IMG/VR virus record: IMGVR_UViG_3300042549_004378
Location: 1-26,615 of that record
Source: a virus
Strand: one strand, 5' to 3'
Length of the DNA: 26,615 bases
This document shows, piece by piece, positions 1 to 6,670 of this stretch (position 1 is the stretch's first letter; the number at the start of each line of letters is the position of its first letter). The notes under the pieces were generated by a model, which did no database searches, was not told the DNA's origin, and was given only the letters and a program-made list of their open reading frames with translations. Made by a program: the position numbers and the translations under genes.

Positions 1-1265
1 ATCTCCAACATACCATTATCAAATTTACAATTCTCAAATACAACACCATCATCACCAATACGGGATTTAGTTATTGCTATCGTCGCCAATTTCATTTCTT
101 TTTGTTGTAGAGATTTAGCCACGGAAATAATTACGTGTCCAACCTGAGCTTTCTTGATAGAACCACCCATTTGGTCGGTTGTTACAACATCTGACGATAT
201 TGAACTTCTATTACCCTGAGTTGCTGTCCATCCTACCAAATCAAGTTCGTGACACATAGATTCAAAACCTCTCATCACAGACCCTTCAGATTTCCATTCA
301 TCCCCCAAGTTTTTATCCGGAACCACACAATCAATGTAGTCTAACAATACCATATCAATTTTGATTCCTTCTGAAATCATTTTTCTGATTTGATTCTTAA
401 TCTGCATCATTGTTATTGTATCAGAGGGTAATTTTTTAAGTATCAATTCATTAGGCATTTTCTCCTTAATTTCTTGAACTTTAATCATAACCTCTTCTTT
501 TTTTATCGACAATTCATCCGGATGAATCTTTGTCCATAATGTAATGTGTTTACGTTGGATAATCTTTGGGTTATCCTCAAAGAATATTTGTAAAACGTTA
601 TACCCCAAATTAAATGCGTGATTTGCAATTTTTGTAAGTAAGGTAGATTTACCTACCCCTGTTGGTGCTAAAATAACACCGATTTCACCCTTAGCCAACC
701 CCCCTTTTAAGAGTCTATCTATACCCGGAATACCCATCGGTATCGGATGACGATAATCTTCGTTTAGAACATCATCTAAGTTACTAAAAACACTTTCCGT
801 TCCCTTATCGTGTTCCCCAACTTGTAATGCCTTACTAACCATTTCCTCTAATGTGTCATAACTCTCAAATTCACCGGTGTCGATGATTTTTTGAGCTTTA
901 ACCATTACTTTCTGTAACTCCTGTTGCTTACAGAACTTCATCGATTTTTCTTGTACAAATTCAGCACCTTCAAGCGTGGACTCCTTAACTTTTGTAAGGG
1001 TATCAATAATGATTTTAGCCGCTAGAGGTTGTTGTATCTCAGATTTTGTAATTTGTTCTAATGTGTCAAAGGTTGGTGTGTGTTCGTATTTTGTGTAATA
1101 TTCTTTAATCATTTGAATGATTAATTTGAAGTATTTATTCTCAAAATAACTTGTTTCAATCACATCTATAATAGACCTTGAGAAGTCTTTGTCGATAATG
1201 ATTTGGTTTAATAATTGTATCTGAAAGGTACTCCCCAGATACTCGAAATTTTTGTTTGACGCCAT
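1..1265 (-). CDS. Replicative DNA helicase, DnaB/gp41-like (3' end outside window)
   Basis: The reading frame opens with ATG at 1265 and stays open to the left edge (421 complete codons), so the C-terminus is missing. It begins MASNKNFEYLGS. The first 150 or so residues resemble the helical N-terminal domain of DnaB-family helicases. A RecA-type motor follows: Walker A APTGVGKST has its lysine at residue 206, and a hydrophobic Walker B stretch reads IDMVLLDYID. Further on come segments typical of DnaB motifs H3/H4 (GWTATQGNRSS and ITKSRIGDDG). Such enzymes form hexamers that unwind DNA 5' to 3' at the phage fork and recruit primase. The gene is the last visible member of the replication cluster. 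T4 gp41 is about 475 residues, so little is probably missing. Family call secure; equivalence to gp41 rests on context. Confidence 0.92.
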   Translation of the reverse strand, partial: MASNKNFEYLGSTFQIQLLNQIIIDKDFSRSIIDVIETSYFENKYFKLIIQMIKEYYTKYEHTPTFDTLEQITKSEIQQPLAAKIIIDTLTKVKESTLEGAEFVQEKSMKFCKQQELQKVMVKAQKIIDTGEFESYDTLEEMVSKALQVGEHDKGTESVFSNLDDVLNEDYRHPIPMGIPGIDRLLKGGLAKGEIGVILAPTGVGKSTLLTKIANHAFNLGYNVLQIFFEDNPKIIQRKHITLWTKIHPDELSIKKEEVMIKVQEIKEKMPNELILKKLPSDTITMMQIKNQIRKMISEGIKIDMVLLDYIDCVVPDKNLGDEWKSEGSVMRGFESMCHELDLVGWTATQGNRSSISSDVVTTDQMGGSIKKAQVGHVIISVAKSLQQKEMKLATIAITKSRIGDDGVVFENCKFDNGMLE

Positions 1266-1293
1266 ATTTTTTCTTTTAGTGTATTAATAAATA

Positions 1294-1746
1294 CTATACA
1301 CTTAGGTTAACTTCTAAATATTTTTTGGTTAAATCTTTTGATGAAAAAATGTCAGTTAAGTTCATCAACAAGTTTTTTAGGTGTGGGCGTACATCCACAG
1401 TATATCTTATCTTTGGAGGGTATACTTTAGCATCCACCTGTCTATGACAAATTGTCACATCATTTTGTTTGATGAAGATGTTAAAGTACTCCGGACCGTC
1501 AGTATAAGACGTTTCCAAAATAGCAGGATTGTTCACAATTTCGTACATATTGTCTGTCATATATGTTACGGTTTTCAATGATAATTGTGTTTGAATATCG
1601 TCTTTAAATTCACGAAGTAATTCATAAAGTTCTAACGAATATTTCGCCTCATTGTTGAACTCTCTCACGTTAAAAAATCTTTGTACAATGATGTTATCAT
1701 TTACCATCATTAAGAATTCTAATTTTACCGATTCTTGGTCTTTCAT
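1294..1746 (-). CDS. Hypothetical protein, 150 aa, in replication cluster
   Basis: I do not recognise a family. The protein has mixed charge, no membrane segment and no clear catalytic motif. It has a helical-looking first half (residues 30-60, rich in Glu, Leu and Lys) and a more beta-rich second half (residues 80-125). It starts 8 bases after the stop of the upstream nuclease gene and ends about 28 bases before the helicase start, so it is almost certainly co-transcribed with both. In T4-like phages that position suggests a helicase loader or replisome accessory role, but nothing in the sequence itself shows this. Confidence 0.8.
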   Translation of the reverse strand: MKDQESVKLEFLMMVNDNIIVQRFFNVREFNNEAKYSLELYELLREFKDDIQTQLSLKTVTYMTDNMYEIVNNPAILETSYTDGPEYFNIFIKQNDVTICHRQVDAKVYPPKIRYTVDVRPHLKNLLMNLTDIFSSKDLTKKYLEVNLSV

Positions 1747-1754
1747 AGTTTTAA

Positions 1755-2756
1755 TTAATTGTTTTTATAATTTCTTTTTTCTTTTCTTGTTAGTTTCATA
1801 AAGGGTCTAACAAAGTTTACCCACGCATCATCTCCCTTTGGTAGATACTTAAAAAAACCGTCTTCCATCATCATTTTAATAAGACCCCTATGACCCCTTC
1901 CATCAGGGTCTAAGGTTTCTTTATAATACAATTCAACAAGTTCCTTAGCATCATCACTAATTAGAGGGTTTGATAAATTTATGATTTTTTCGTTAATCAC
2001 AAAATATTCATCACCATAAACACCACTTTTAGTTTTACCAGATAACAAATTTTGTAAGGTCTTGTTATCCTTGTTCTCTTTCAGAAGGATTTCCGCCTTT
2101 TCTAAAATATCGGTAAATGAAACCGGTTTTTCAAGTAGCTCAGGAAAAAACTTTATAAGTGTCTTTTCACCCAACCCATATATCCCATCAATATTGTCCG
2201 ATTTATCTCCTGACAATATCTTATAAGTTTTAATGTTTTCGTGTGGAAATTCGTAAAATTCACATTTGATTTTACTACCTAAATGATAAGTTTCTTTAGT
2301 TCTTGGATAAAATACCGATACCTTGTCTGATATTAGTTGGGTTAGGTCTTTATCCCCCGAATAGATGGTTTTTTGTTCGTTCTCCGAGATTTGGCAATAA
2401 TAAGCAATCAAATCGTCGCCTTCGTTATTATCTACGTTGATTTGTCTTATATAACATTCCTCCAAGTATTGTTTGATTCTCTCTTTCTGTTCTTCAAAAG
2501 ATTCATCTTTGAAATCTTCGGTTATACGTCGTTTTTCTTTATATTGGGGGTAAATAAGTTTTCGGGCGGATGAATTATTATCTCCATCCCACATAACAAC
2601 AACCTTATCAAAATTTTGTTCGTCTATAAAACGTCTAATTGTATTGATAAAATGCCATAATCCTCCTATGTGTTTTCCGTTGTGGTAAAAGTCTTTAACC
2701 CCACAAAATCCAATCTTAAGTAGATTGTTTCCATCCACTAATAGTGTTTTAGTCAC
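1755..2756 (-). CDS. rnh: 5'-3' exonuclease / flap endonuclease (T4 RNase H-like)
   Basis: This FEN/PIN-fold nuclease would remove RNA primers and 5' flaps during lagging-strand synthesis. Metal-binding acidic residues typical of the family are all visible: D8 in LLVDGNN, D57 in MWDGDNN, E112/D114/D115 in NEGDDLIAYY, and D135/D137 in YSGDKDL. The helix-3-turn-helix DNA-binding segment follows at about residues 182-205 (LSGDKSDNI then GIYGLGEKT). At 333 residues it is close to the T4 RNase H length (about 305). The start codon is GTG at 2756, because no in-frame ATG lies nearby upstream and the family's first beta strand begins four residues in. It sits 21 bases after the HNH gene and 8 bases before the 150-residue gene. 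Confidence 0.93.
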   Translation of the reverse strand: MTKTLLVDGNNLLKIGFCGVKDFYHNGKHIGGLWHFINTIRRFIDEQNFDKVVVMWDGDNNSSARKLIYPQYKEKRRITEDFKDESFEEQKERIKQYLEECYIRQINVDNNEGDDLIAYYCQISENEQKTIYSGDKDLTQLISDKVSVFYPRTKETYHLGSKIKCEFYEFPHENIKTYKILSGDKSDNIDGIYGLGEKTLIKFFPELLEKPVSFTDILEKAEILLKENKDNKTLQNLLSGKTKSGVYGDEYFVINEKIINLSNPLISDDAKELVELYYKETLDPDGRGHRGLIKMMMEDGFFKYLPKGDDAWVNFVRPFMKLTRKEKRNYKNN

Positions 2757-2777
2757 TTGGTTTGTTTGTATTCGTTA

Positions 2778-3506
2778 CTATAAAATTTTGTTACTCTTTT
2801 TCAAATTATCTTCCGCCCATAGTGGTTGGAGATTTTCATAATGACACAACTTATAAAGTTCGTCTTCTGTTTTTGCCGATGATAGTGGAATGATGTGGTC
2901 AATATGCCACTCACTCCGGTTGTCCCAACTCATACCATCAGTAAATTGGGTTTCTAAATGTTCTTTTAGAAATTGGGGGGAACAACCTACAATATCAAAA
3001 GTTTTGTTTTTTTTGGTGATGTTTCGGGTTTTAAGAAACGATAAAAGTCTAGACCTCATCACACATTTTAATCGAAAAATAACATCATTCTTTAATCTTA
3101 AAGAATGATAAAGATTTCTTTTTACTTTAACTTTCTCCTTATTTTTTTCTGACCATTCTTTTTTATAAGTTAAAATATTTTCTTTATTCTTCTCATAATA
3201 TATTTTATACCTGTTTGGGTCTTTTTGGTATCTTTTTTTTGACCTATCATTATCTTTTATCCTAATAACATCAATATTTTCTTCTCGGTAATTTTTAACT
3301 TTTAATAATATTTTTTCCCGGTTATCAACATATTCTTTTCTTTTTTGGTCTTTTATTTTTTCATCGTTATTATCCCTATATTTTTTCCAAACTAAATAAG
3401 AACATTGTTTACATTCAGTTCTAAACCCATCTTTAGAATCTTTTCTTTTTCTAAAATTAGACAATTCTTTTTTAAGATTACACTTACTACAAACTTTAGT
3501 TTCCAT
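2778..3506 (-). CDS. HNH endonuclease with N-terminal zinc finger
   Basis: Two CxxC pairs (C6/C9 and C32/C35) form a probable zinc finger, followed by a long Lys/Arg-rich helical stretch (about residues 40-150). The C-terminal HNH nuclease motif begins WHIDHIIPL at residue 200 (D203, H204), continues with YENLQPLW (N225) and ends DNLKKSN (N234). This layout matches free-standing HNH endonucleases that move between phage genomes by cutting alleles that lack them. It lies between uvsX and the nuclease gene, a common place for such elements, and its codons are visibly more A/T-rich than those of its neighbours. The start overlaps the end of the upstream ribbon-helix-helix gene by 11 bases. Family call is firm; homing activity is inferred. 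Confidence 0.9.
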   Translation of the reverse strand: METKVCSKCNLKKELSNFRKRKDSKDGFRTECKQCSYLVWKKYRDNNDEKIKDQKRKEYVDNREKILLKVKNYREENIDVIRIKDNDRSKKRYQKDPNRYKIYYEKNKENILTYKKEWSEKNKEKVKVKRNLYHSLRLKNDVIFRLKCVMRSRLLSFLKTRNITKKNKTFDIVGCSPQFLKEHLETQFTDGMSWDNRSEWHIDHIIPLSSAKTEDELYKLCHYENLQPLWAEDNLKKSNKIL

Positions 3507-3648
3507 TTTTAATATATTCTTTTAATAATTTATTAACAAGGGAAGATAAATTTATAGATTTATCCTTAAAGTATTGTGGTAATTCGGGGTCAACCGAAAC
3601 ACCAATTTTAACTTTTTTTTCAATTTCTTCTTTTTTCTTTCTTCCCAT
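3496..3648 (-). CDS. Small ribbon-helix-helix-like DNA-binding protein, 50 aa
   Basis: This short reading frame begins MGRKKKEEIEKKVKIGVSV and stops with TAA at 3498-3496. After a basic N-terminus comes a short beta strand (KIGVSVD), then two amphipathic helices (ELPQYFKDKS and LSSLVNKLLKEYIKN) separated by a SINLSS turn. That is the pattern of ribbon-helix-helix repressors of the Arc/CopG type. Its last codons overlap the first codons of the HNH gene in another frame, which implies translational coupling. The pair may form one mobile cassette in which the small protein represses the nuclease or helps it bind DNA. The fold is inferred from pattern only. Confidence 0.72.
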   Translation of the reverse strand: MGRKKKEEIEKKVKIGVSVDPELPQYFKDKSINLSSLVNKLLKEYIKNGN

Positions 3649-3699
3649 ACTAATAAATATCTACAAATTATAAAAAAGTAGAATTATTACAACTTTTTT

Positions 3700-4689
3700 T
3701 TATTCGTCAGAATCATCTTCACCTATCTCATCTAACACCAATTCACCTGTACCACTAAGGATTGCTCCCCAATAACTAGAATATTGTTTTTTATATTTCT
3801 CCAAAGCCTCTTTTGTGTCCGCAATATATCCTTGAGGTACAGCAATAATTTTACCATCTTTATAAGCAATACCATTTACGTGATTTTTTAATATAGACAC
3901 TTTTGTTCTGACCGCGTAAGATATGGTTCTCCCATTTTTAGTTGCGGTAATATGACTAACACCAGCATTTTTTTGATTACCAAATAAAAACACCAAAGAA
4001 GCCGCAAGATATAACGCATTTCCCCCTTTAGGTTTTATAGTCGCTTGGCCGAAAGGTGAGTCAGGTAATTCAACCCAAGGTTGTACAATAACAGTTAAAG
4101 TGTTATAGTAAGGATAGTCCTCTTTTTTAGATTTTGAAATTCTAGAATGAATACCCATACCTATTTTATCCGCAAGAACTTTAGCATTGTGCATTCCTCC
4201 ACCTTTTCCGTCAAATGTCATTTGACAGGGGATGCTACCAATACTATCAAAGAAAAAAGGAACACTATAAGGTAACTCCCCTTTTTCTTGAGCATCAAGT
4301 ATATCATTTATAAAATCAGTTGACTGTTCAATTGTTTCAAAACTATCATTAAAGATAAATTGACCATCCCACTCACCATTTTCATTTTGTTCAGCCTGTA
4401 AACCCAATTCAACGGCATGTTCCCAACTCCATTTCTTTTCTGTTATTATAAACACAGGTAGATGACCCTTTTTTTGAGCATCAACTGCCGCTAATATCAT
4501 TGCCGTTGTTTTTGAAGAATTGGAATGACCCAAGAACATATTAATACCCCCCATTACAGGTCCGGGTAAACCACAAGCATCCATAAAAGCTTCACCGCAG
4601 TTATAGAAACTTTCAGGTTTGTATTTTGTTTTTGTAGAGAATTTACCCTTTATATCCTCTAACGAGAATGTTTTCTTTTTAATCGCCAT
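3700..4689 (-). CDS. uvsX: UvsX/RecA-like recombinase
   Basis: This 329-residue RecA-fold protein would form filaments on single-stranded DNA and drive strand exchange for recombination-dependent replication and repair. The Walker A loop is GHSNSSKTT at residues 54-62, with Ser where bacterial RecA has Gly before the Lys. This is typical of the T4 UvsX branch. A Walker B-like strand PFFFDSIGSIP lies near residue 145, and an acidic tail (EIGEDDSDE) ends the protein, as in many RecA/UvsX proteins. It follows the SSB gene, matching the functional pairing of UvsX with gp32. About 50 bases separate it from the downstream small gene. Family assignment is strong. Confidence 0.92.
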   Translation of the reverse strand: MAIKKKTFSLEDIKGKFSTKTKYKPESFYNCGEAFMDACGLPGPVMGGINMFLGHSNSSKTTAMILAAVDAQKKGHLPVFIITEKKWSWEHAVELGLQAEQNENGEWDGQFIFNDSFETIEQSTDFINDILDAQEKGELPYSVPFFFDSIGSIPCQMTFDGKGGGMHNAKVLADKIGMGIHSRISKSKKEDYPYYNTLTVIVQPWVELPDSPFGQATIKPKGGNALYLAASLVFLFGNQKNAGVSHITATKNGRTISYAVRTKVSILKNHVNGIAYKDGKIIAVPQGYIADTKEALEKYKKQYSSYWGAILSGTGELVLDEIGEDDSDE

Positions 4690-4731
4690 ATATCTATGTT
4701 AATTTAATTTTTTAGTTTTTGTAGACAAGTA

Positions 4732-4756
4732 GGACACTAAGTATGTCTTAGTGCCC
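4732..4756. terminator. Hairpin between SSB and uvsX
   Basis: A 10-bp stem (GGACACTAAG at 4732-4741 with CTTAGTGCCC at 4747-4756, one G-T wobble) closes a 5-base loop. No U-tract follows directly on the minus strand, so it may be a partial terminator, an mRNA-stabilising 3' end for the abundant SSB transcript, or a processing site rather than a full stop. Confidence 0.5.
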
Positions 4757-4780
4757 TATATTTATGTCTAAGTTATTTGA

Positions 4781-5635
4781 TTAGAACGGCATATCATCGT
4801 CCTCTTCAGCACCCGCTTGTGGGTCAATCGGAGCAGATGGTTTAGAACCACCAAACGATATTTCACCTGAATCAGAGTTACCATAATCGTAACCTCCTTT
4901 ATCAGTATTCCATTTTGGAGTTTCACCTCTTGCGATAGCTTCTAAGTACTCAACCGGTTTTTTAGAGTAAACATCTTCCCAAGTTAACTCATCGTTAATC
5001 CAAGAATCAGCCAATACTTTGTCTTCGTGAACCGGAGCCGCATCATCATACATTACTGTTTGAATTACGGTGTAATAAGCCCCTTTTGGTGTTTTTGCCT
5101 TAGTTAATTCAAGAATAAGGTCTCTACCTGTTTCAGGGTCAGCAATATCTCCCTTGTTTCTGTAGATTGGGATAATTTTGTCGAAAATGCCTTCATTCTT
5201 GTAGTTAGATTTAAATCTCCAAAATTTAACTCCGTCCGCTTCGTTATCTCTATCGATAACTTTTACGATATAGAATTTACGAGCCAAGTAATTTGATGCC
5301 AATTTTTTATCTTCCTCTTTTCCTGTTGAACGAAGTTCCTCATAAACTTCAGTCAAAGGAGAACGTTCGTTGTCGTTTTTTCCTGGGTCATAAAATTTTT
5401 GGAATTTTCCGTCTACTTGAATCTCGTGATAATAAACCACTTTAAATGGTGAAGAACCATCGTTTGTTGGTAAGATTCGTAATCTTCGCTGACCTTGAGT
5501 TTCCTTATCCATAAGGATTGCCGCGAAGTATTTTTTCATTCTTTCTTCTTGTGTGAATTTTGAGGTAGAAGAAGTACTACCTTGTTTTGCTTGCTCATAT
5601 TGAGCCAAAACTGCGTCTAATGAATTTGTCGCCAT
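4781..5635 (-). CDS. Single-stranded DNA-binding protein, gp32-like
   Basis: The 284-residue protein would coat single-stranded DNA at the fork and hand it to UvsX. It has a basic/polar N-terminal arm, an OB-fold-like core (from about RRLRILPTND at residue 50 to about 200, including KFWRFKSNYK and FDKIIPIY), and a short very acidic C-terminus ending EEDDDMPF, the usual partner-binding tail of SSBs. Length and order match T4 gp32 (301 residues). The protein has no cysteine at all, so the zinc site of T4 gp32 (one His, three Cys) is absent. It heads the replication cluster, directly downstream of a promoter-like sequence and a terminator that seals off the virion genes. Confidence 0.88.
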   Translation of the reverse strand: MATNSLDAVLAQYEQAKQGSTSSTSKFTQEERMKKYFAAILMDKETQGQRRLRILPTNDGSSPFKVVYYHEIQVDGKFQKFYDPGKNDNERSPLTEVYEELRSTGKEEDKKLASNYLARKFYIVKVIDRDNEADGVKFWRFKSNYKNEGIFDKIIPIYRNKGDIADPETGRDLILELTKAKTPKGAYYTVIQTVMYDDAAPVHEDKVLADSWINDELTWEDVYSKKPVEYLEAIARGETPKWNTDKGGYDYGNSDSGEISFGGSKPSAPIDPQAGAEEDDDMPF

Positions 5636-5664
5636 AGTGTTTAAAATATTTAAAGGTTTATAAA

Positions 5665-5693
5665 AGTATAAGTGTCAGCCGTGTGTTTGTCAA
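5665..5693 (-). promoter_or_regulatory. Promoter-like sequence for the SSB gene
   Basis: On the minus strand, TTGACA (5693-5688) is followed by a 17-base spacer and TATACT (5670-5665), a near-perfect sigma-70-type promoter about 30 bases upstream of the SSB start at 5635. The same stretch also fits the Bacteroidota pattern (TTTG, 20 bases, then TATACTTT against TAnnTTTG). It lies immediately after a terminator, which supports a new transcript starting here. Confidence 0.6.
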
Positions 5694-5703
5694 ATTGTTT
5701 TGT

Positions 5704-5730
5704 AAAAAAAAATGGTCCGGAGACCATTTT
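5704..5730 (-). terminator. Intrinsic terminator at end of virion gene module
   Basis: On the minus strand a stem ATGGTC / GACCAT with loop TCCG (5727-5712), extendable by A-T pairs, is followed by a run of nine T (5712-5704). This is a textbook rho-independent terminator a few bases after the stop of the Pro-rich protein gene at 5733. Confidence 0.85.
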
Positions 5731-5732
5731 AA

Positions 5733-6398
5733 TTATCTTAGTTGCTTAAATGGTTTTGTTTCATCTTCAAAATTTCTGAAGGTTTTCTTGATTTCATTTG
5801 GAGAATATTCTTCAACTTCATCTTGAGTTAAAATATATTCATTTTTTCCCGATTTTTCCATATCTTCTTCCTTGTCATCAAAGAATTGACTTAGTTTTTG
5901 ATTAAAAGGACCTGAATCCAATGTTCTTAACTCTAATCTTTCTTGTGGCGTTTTTTCTCGGTATTTTTCAACTTTAGCCTCTAAATCATTTAATTTAGTC
6001 ATGATTCCATCCATTTCTCCTAATTTAGATTCTAAATCCGTTAAATGTTGGAATAAGTTAGTAAAATATTCTTCCTGTTTTTCTTCCACTTTTTTCTGTG
6101 ACTTTACTAAATCAGTGATGTCCATTTCTTCAGTTTTTGATTCAGATTTTTCATCTGCACCAATTTTTTCAACATCAGGGTCAGTCGCAACATCCACAGG
6201 TTGTGGACCTGCAGGAGCAGTTGGTGGAGCCATACCCGCATTTGGGTCTGCCGGTGGAGCCGTTTCAGGAGCCGGTGCAGCATTTGGGTCAACCTCACCA
6301 GGTGGTGGGGGTAACGTAGCGTCTTGTTCTACAATATAATTATTAATTGAATTATATCTGGCGATTTCCTCTAAAATCTGATTGTCTATTTTTTTCAT
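5733..6398 (-). CDS. Pro-rich, coiled-coil protein of unknown function, 221 aa
   Basis: No family is recognised. Three parts can be seen: a short helical N-terminus (residues 1-22); a Pro/Ala/Gly-rich flexible stretch at about residues 28-70 (with PPPPG, PNAAPAPE and APPADPN); and an acidic, heptad-like helix at about residues 88-155 (KVEEKQEEYF, LTDLESKLGEMDG, LNDLEAKVEKYRE) that probably forms a coiled coil. The C-terminus is charged. It is the last gene before the terminator of the tail cluster and starts 4 bases after the stop of the 74-residue gene. A virion or tail-assembly role is plausible from position only. Confidence 0.8.
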   Translation of the reverse strand: MKKIDNQILEEIARYNSINNYIVEQDATLPPPPGEVDPNAAPAPETAPPADPNAGMAPPTAPAGPQPVDVATDPDVEKIGADEKSESKTEEMDITDLVKSQKKVEEKQEEYFTNLFQHLTDLESKLGEMDGIMTKLNDLEAKVEKYREKTPQERLELRTLDSGPFNQKLSQFFDDKEEDMEKSGKNEYILTQDEVEEYSPNEIKKTFRNFEDETKPFKQLR

Positions 6399-6402
6399 GT
6401 TA

Positions 6403-6627
6403 TTAACCGTTTAATAGTTGTTTTACACCTGTTAAAGTTTCAACTTGAATTTTTTTATTTTTATTTAATGTGTTATCAACTCTTTCTATTAAACCATCTT
6501 TCATTCTGATAGTATAACAGTCACCAGTATCTAAATCACATACTTGTTTAGAACCATCTCCCAAATCTTTTTCGGTACTTCTGGTATTTTTACCTAAATA
6601 GTTGTCTAATATTAATTTCGTGTTCAT
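6403..6627 (-). CDS. Small hypothetical protein, 74 aa
   Basis: I do not recognise this protein. It is polar, with two close cysteines (QVCDLDTGDCYTI, about residues 29-38) in a beta-hairpin-like segment, no membrane helix and no signal peptide. It lies between the 2300-residue hub-like gene (43 bases upstream) and the Pro-rich protein gene (4 bases downstream), so it belongs to the tail operon. A TATTTAT element precedes its ATG by 12 bases. Confidence 0.72.
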   Translation of the reverse strand: MNTKLILDNYLGKNTRSTEKDLGDGSKQVCDLDTGDCYTIRMKDGLIERVDNTLNKNKKIQVETLTGVKQLLNG

Positions 6628-6670
6628 AATCTTTTATTTATAAATATCTTTTATTTTGAAAAAATTTAAT

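Noticed and set aside
3672-3699. AAAAAAGT / ACTTTTTT pairing just after uvsX as a terminator
   Set aside because: The stem is almost only A-T pairs with a long loop; such pairing is expected by chance in DNA this AT-rich.
6001-6339. Plus-strand reading frame of 112 codons rich in Gly/Ala/Ser
   Set aside because: It is the antisense of the Pro-rich protein gene; its composition mirrors the repeated Pro/Ala codons and there is no independent support.
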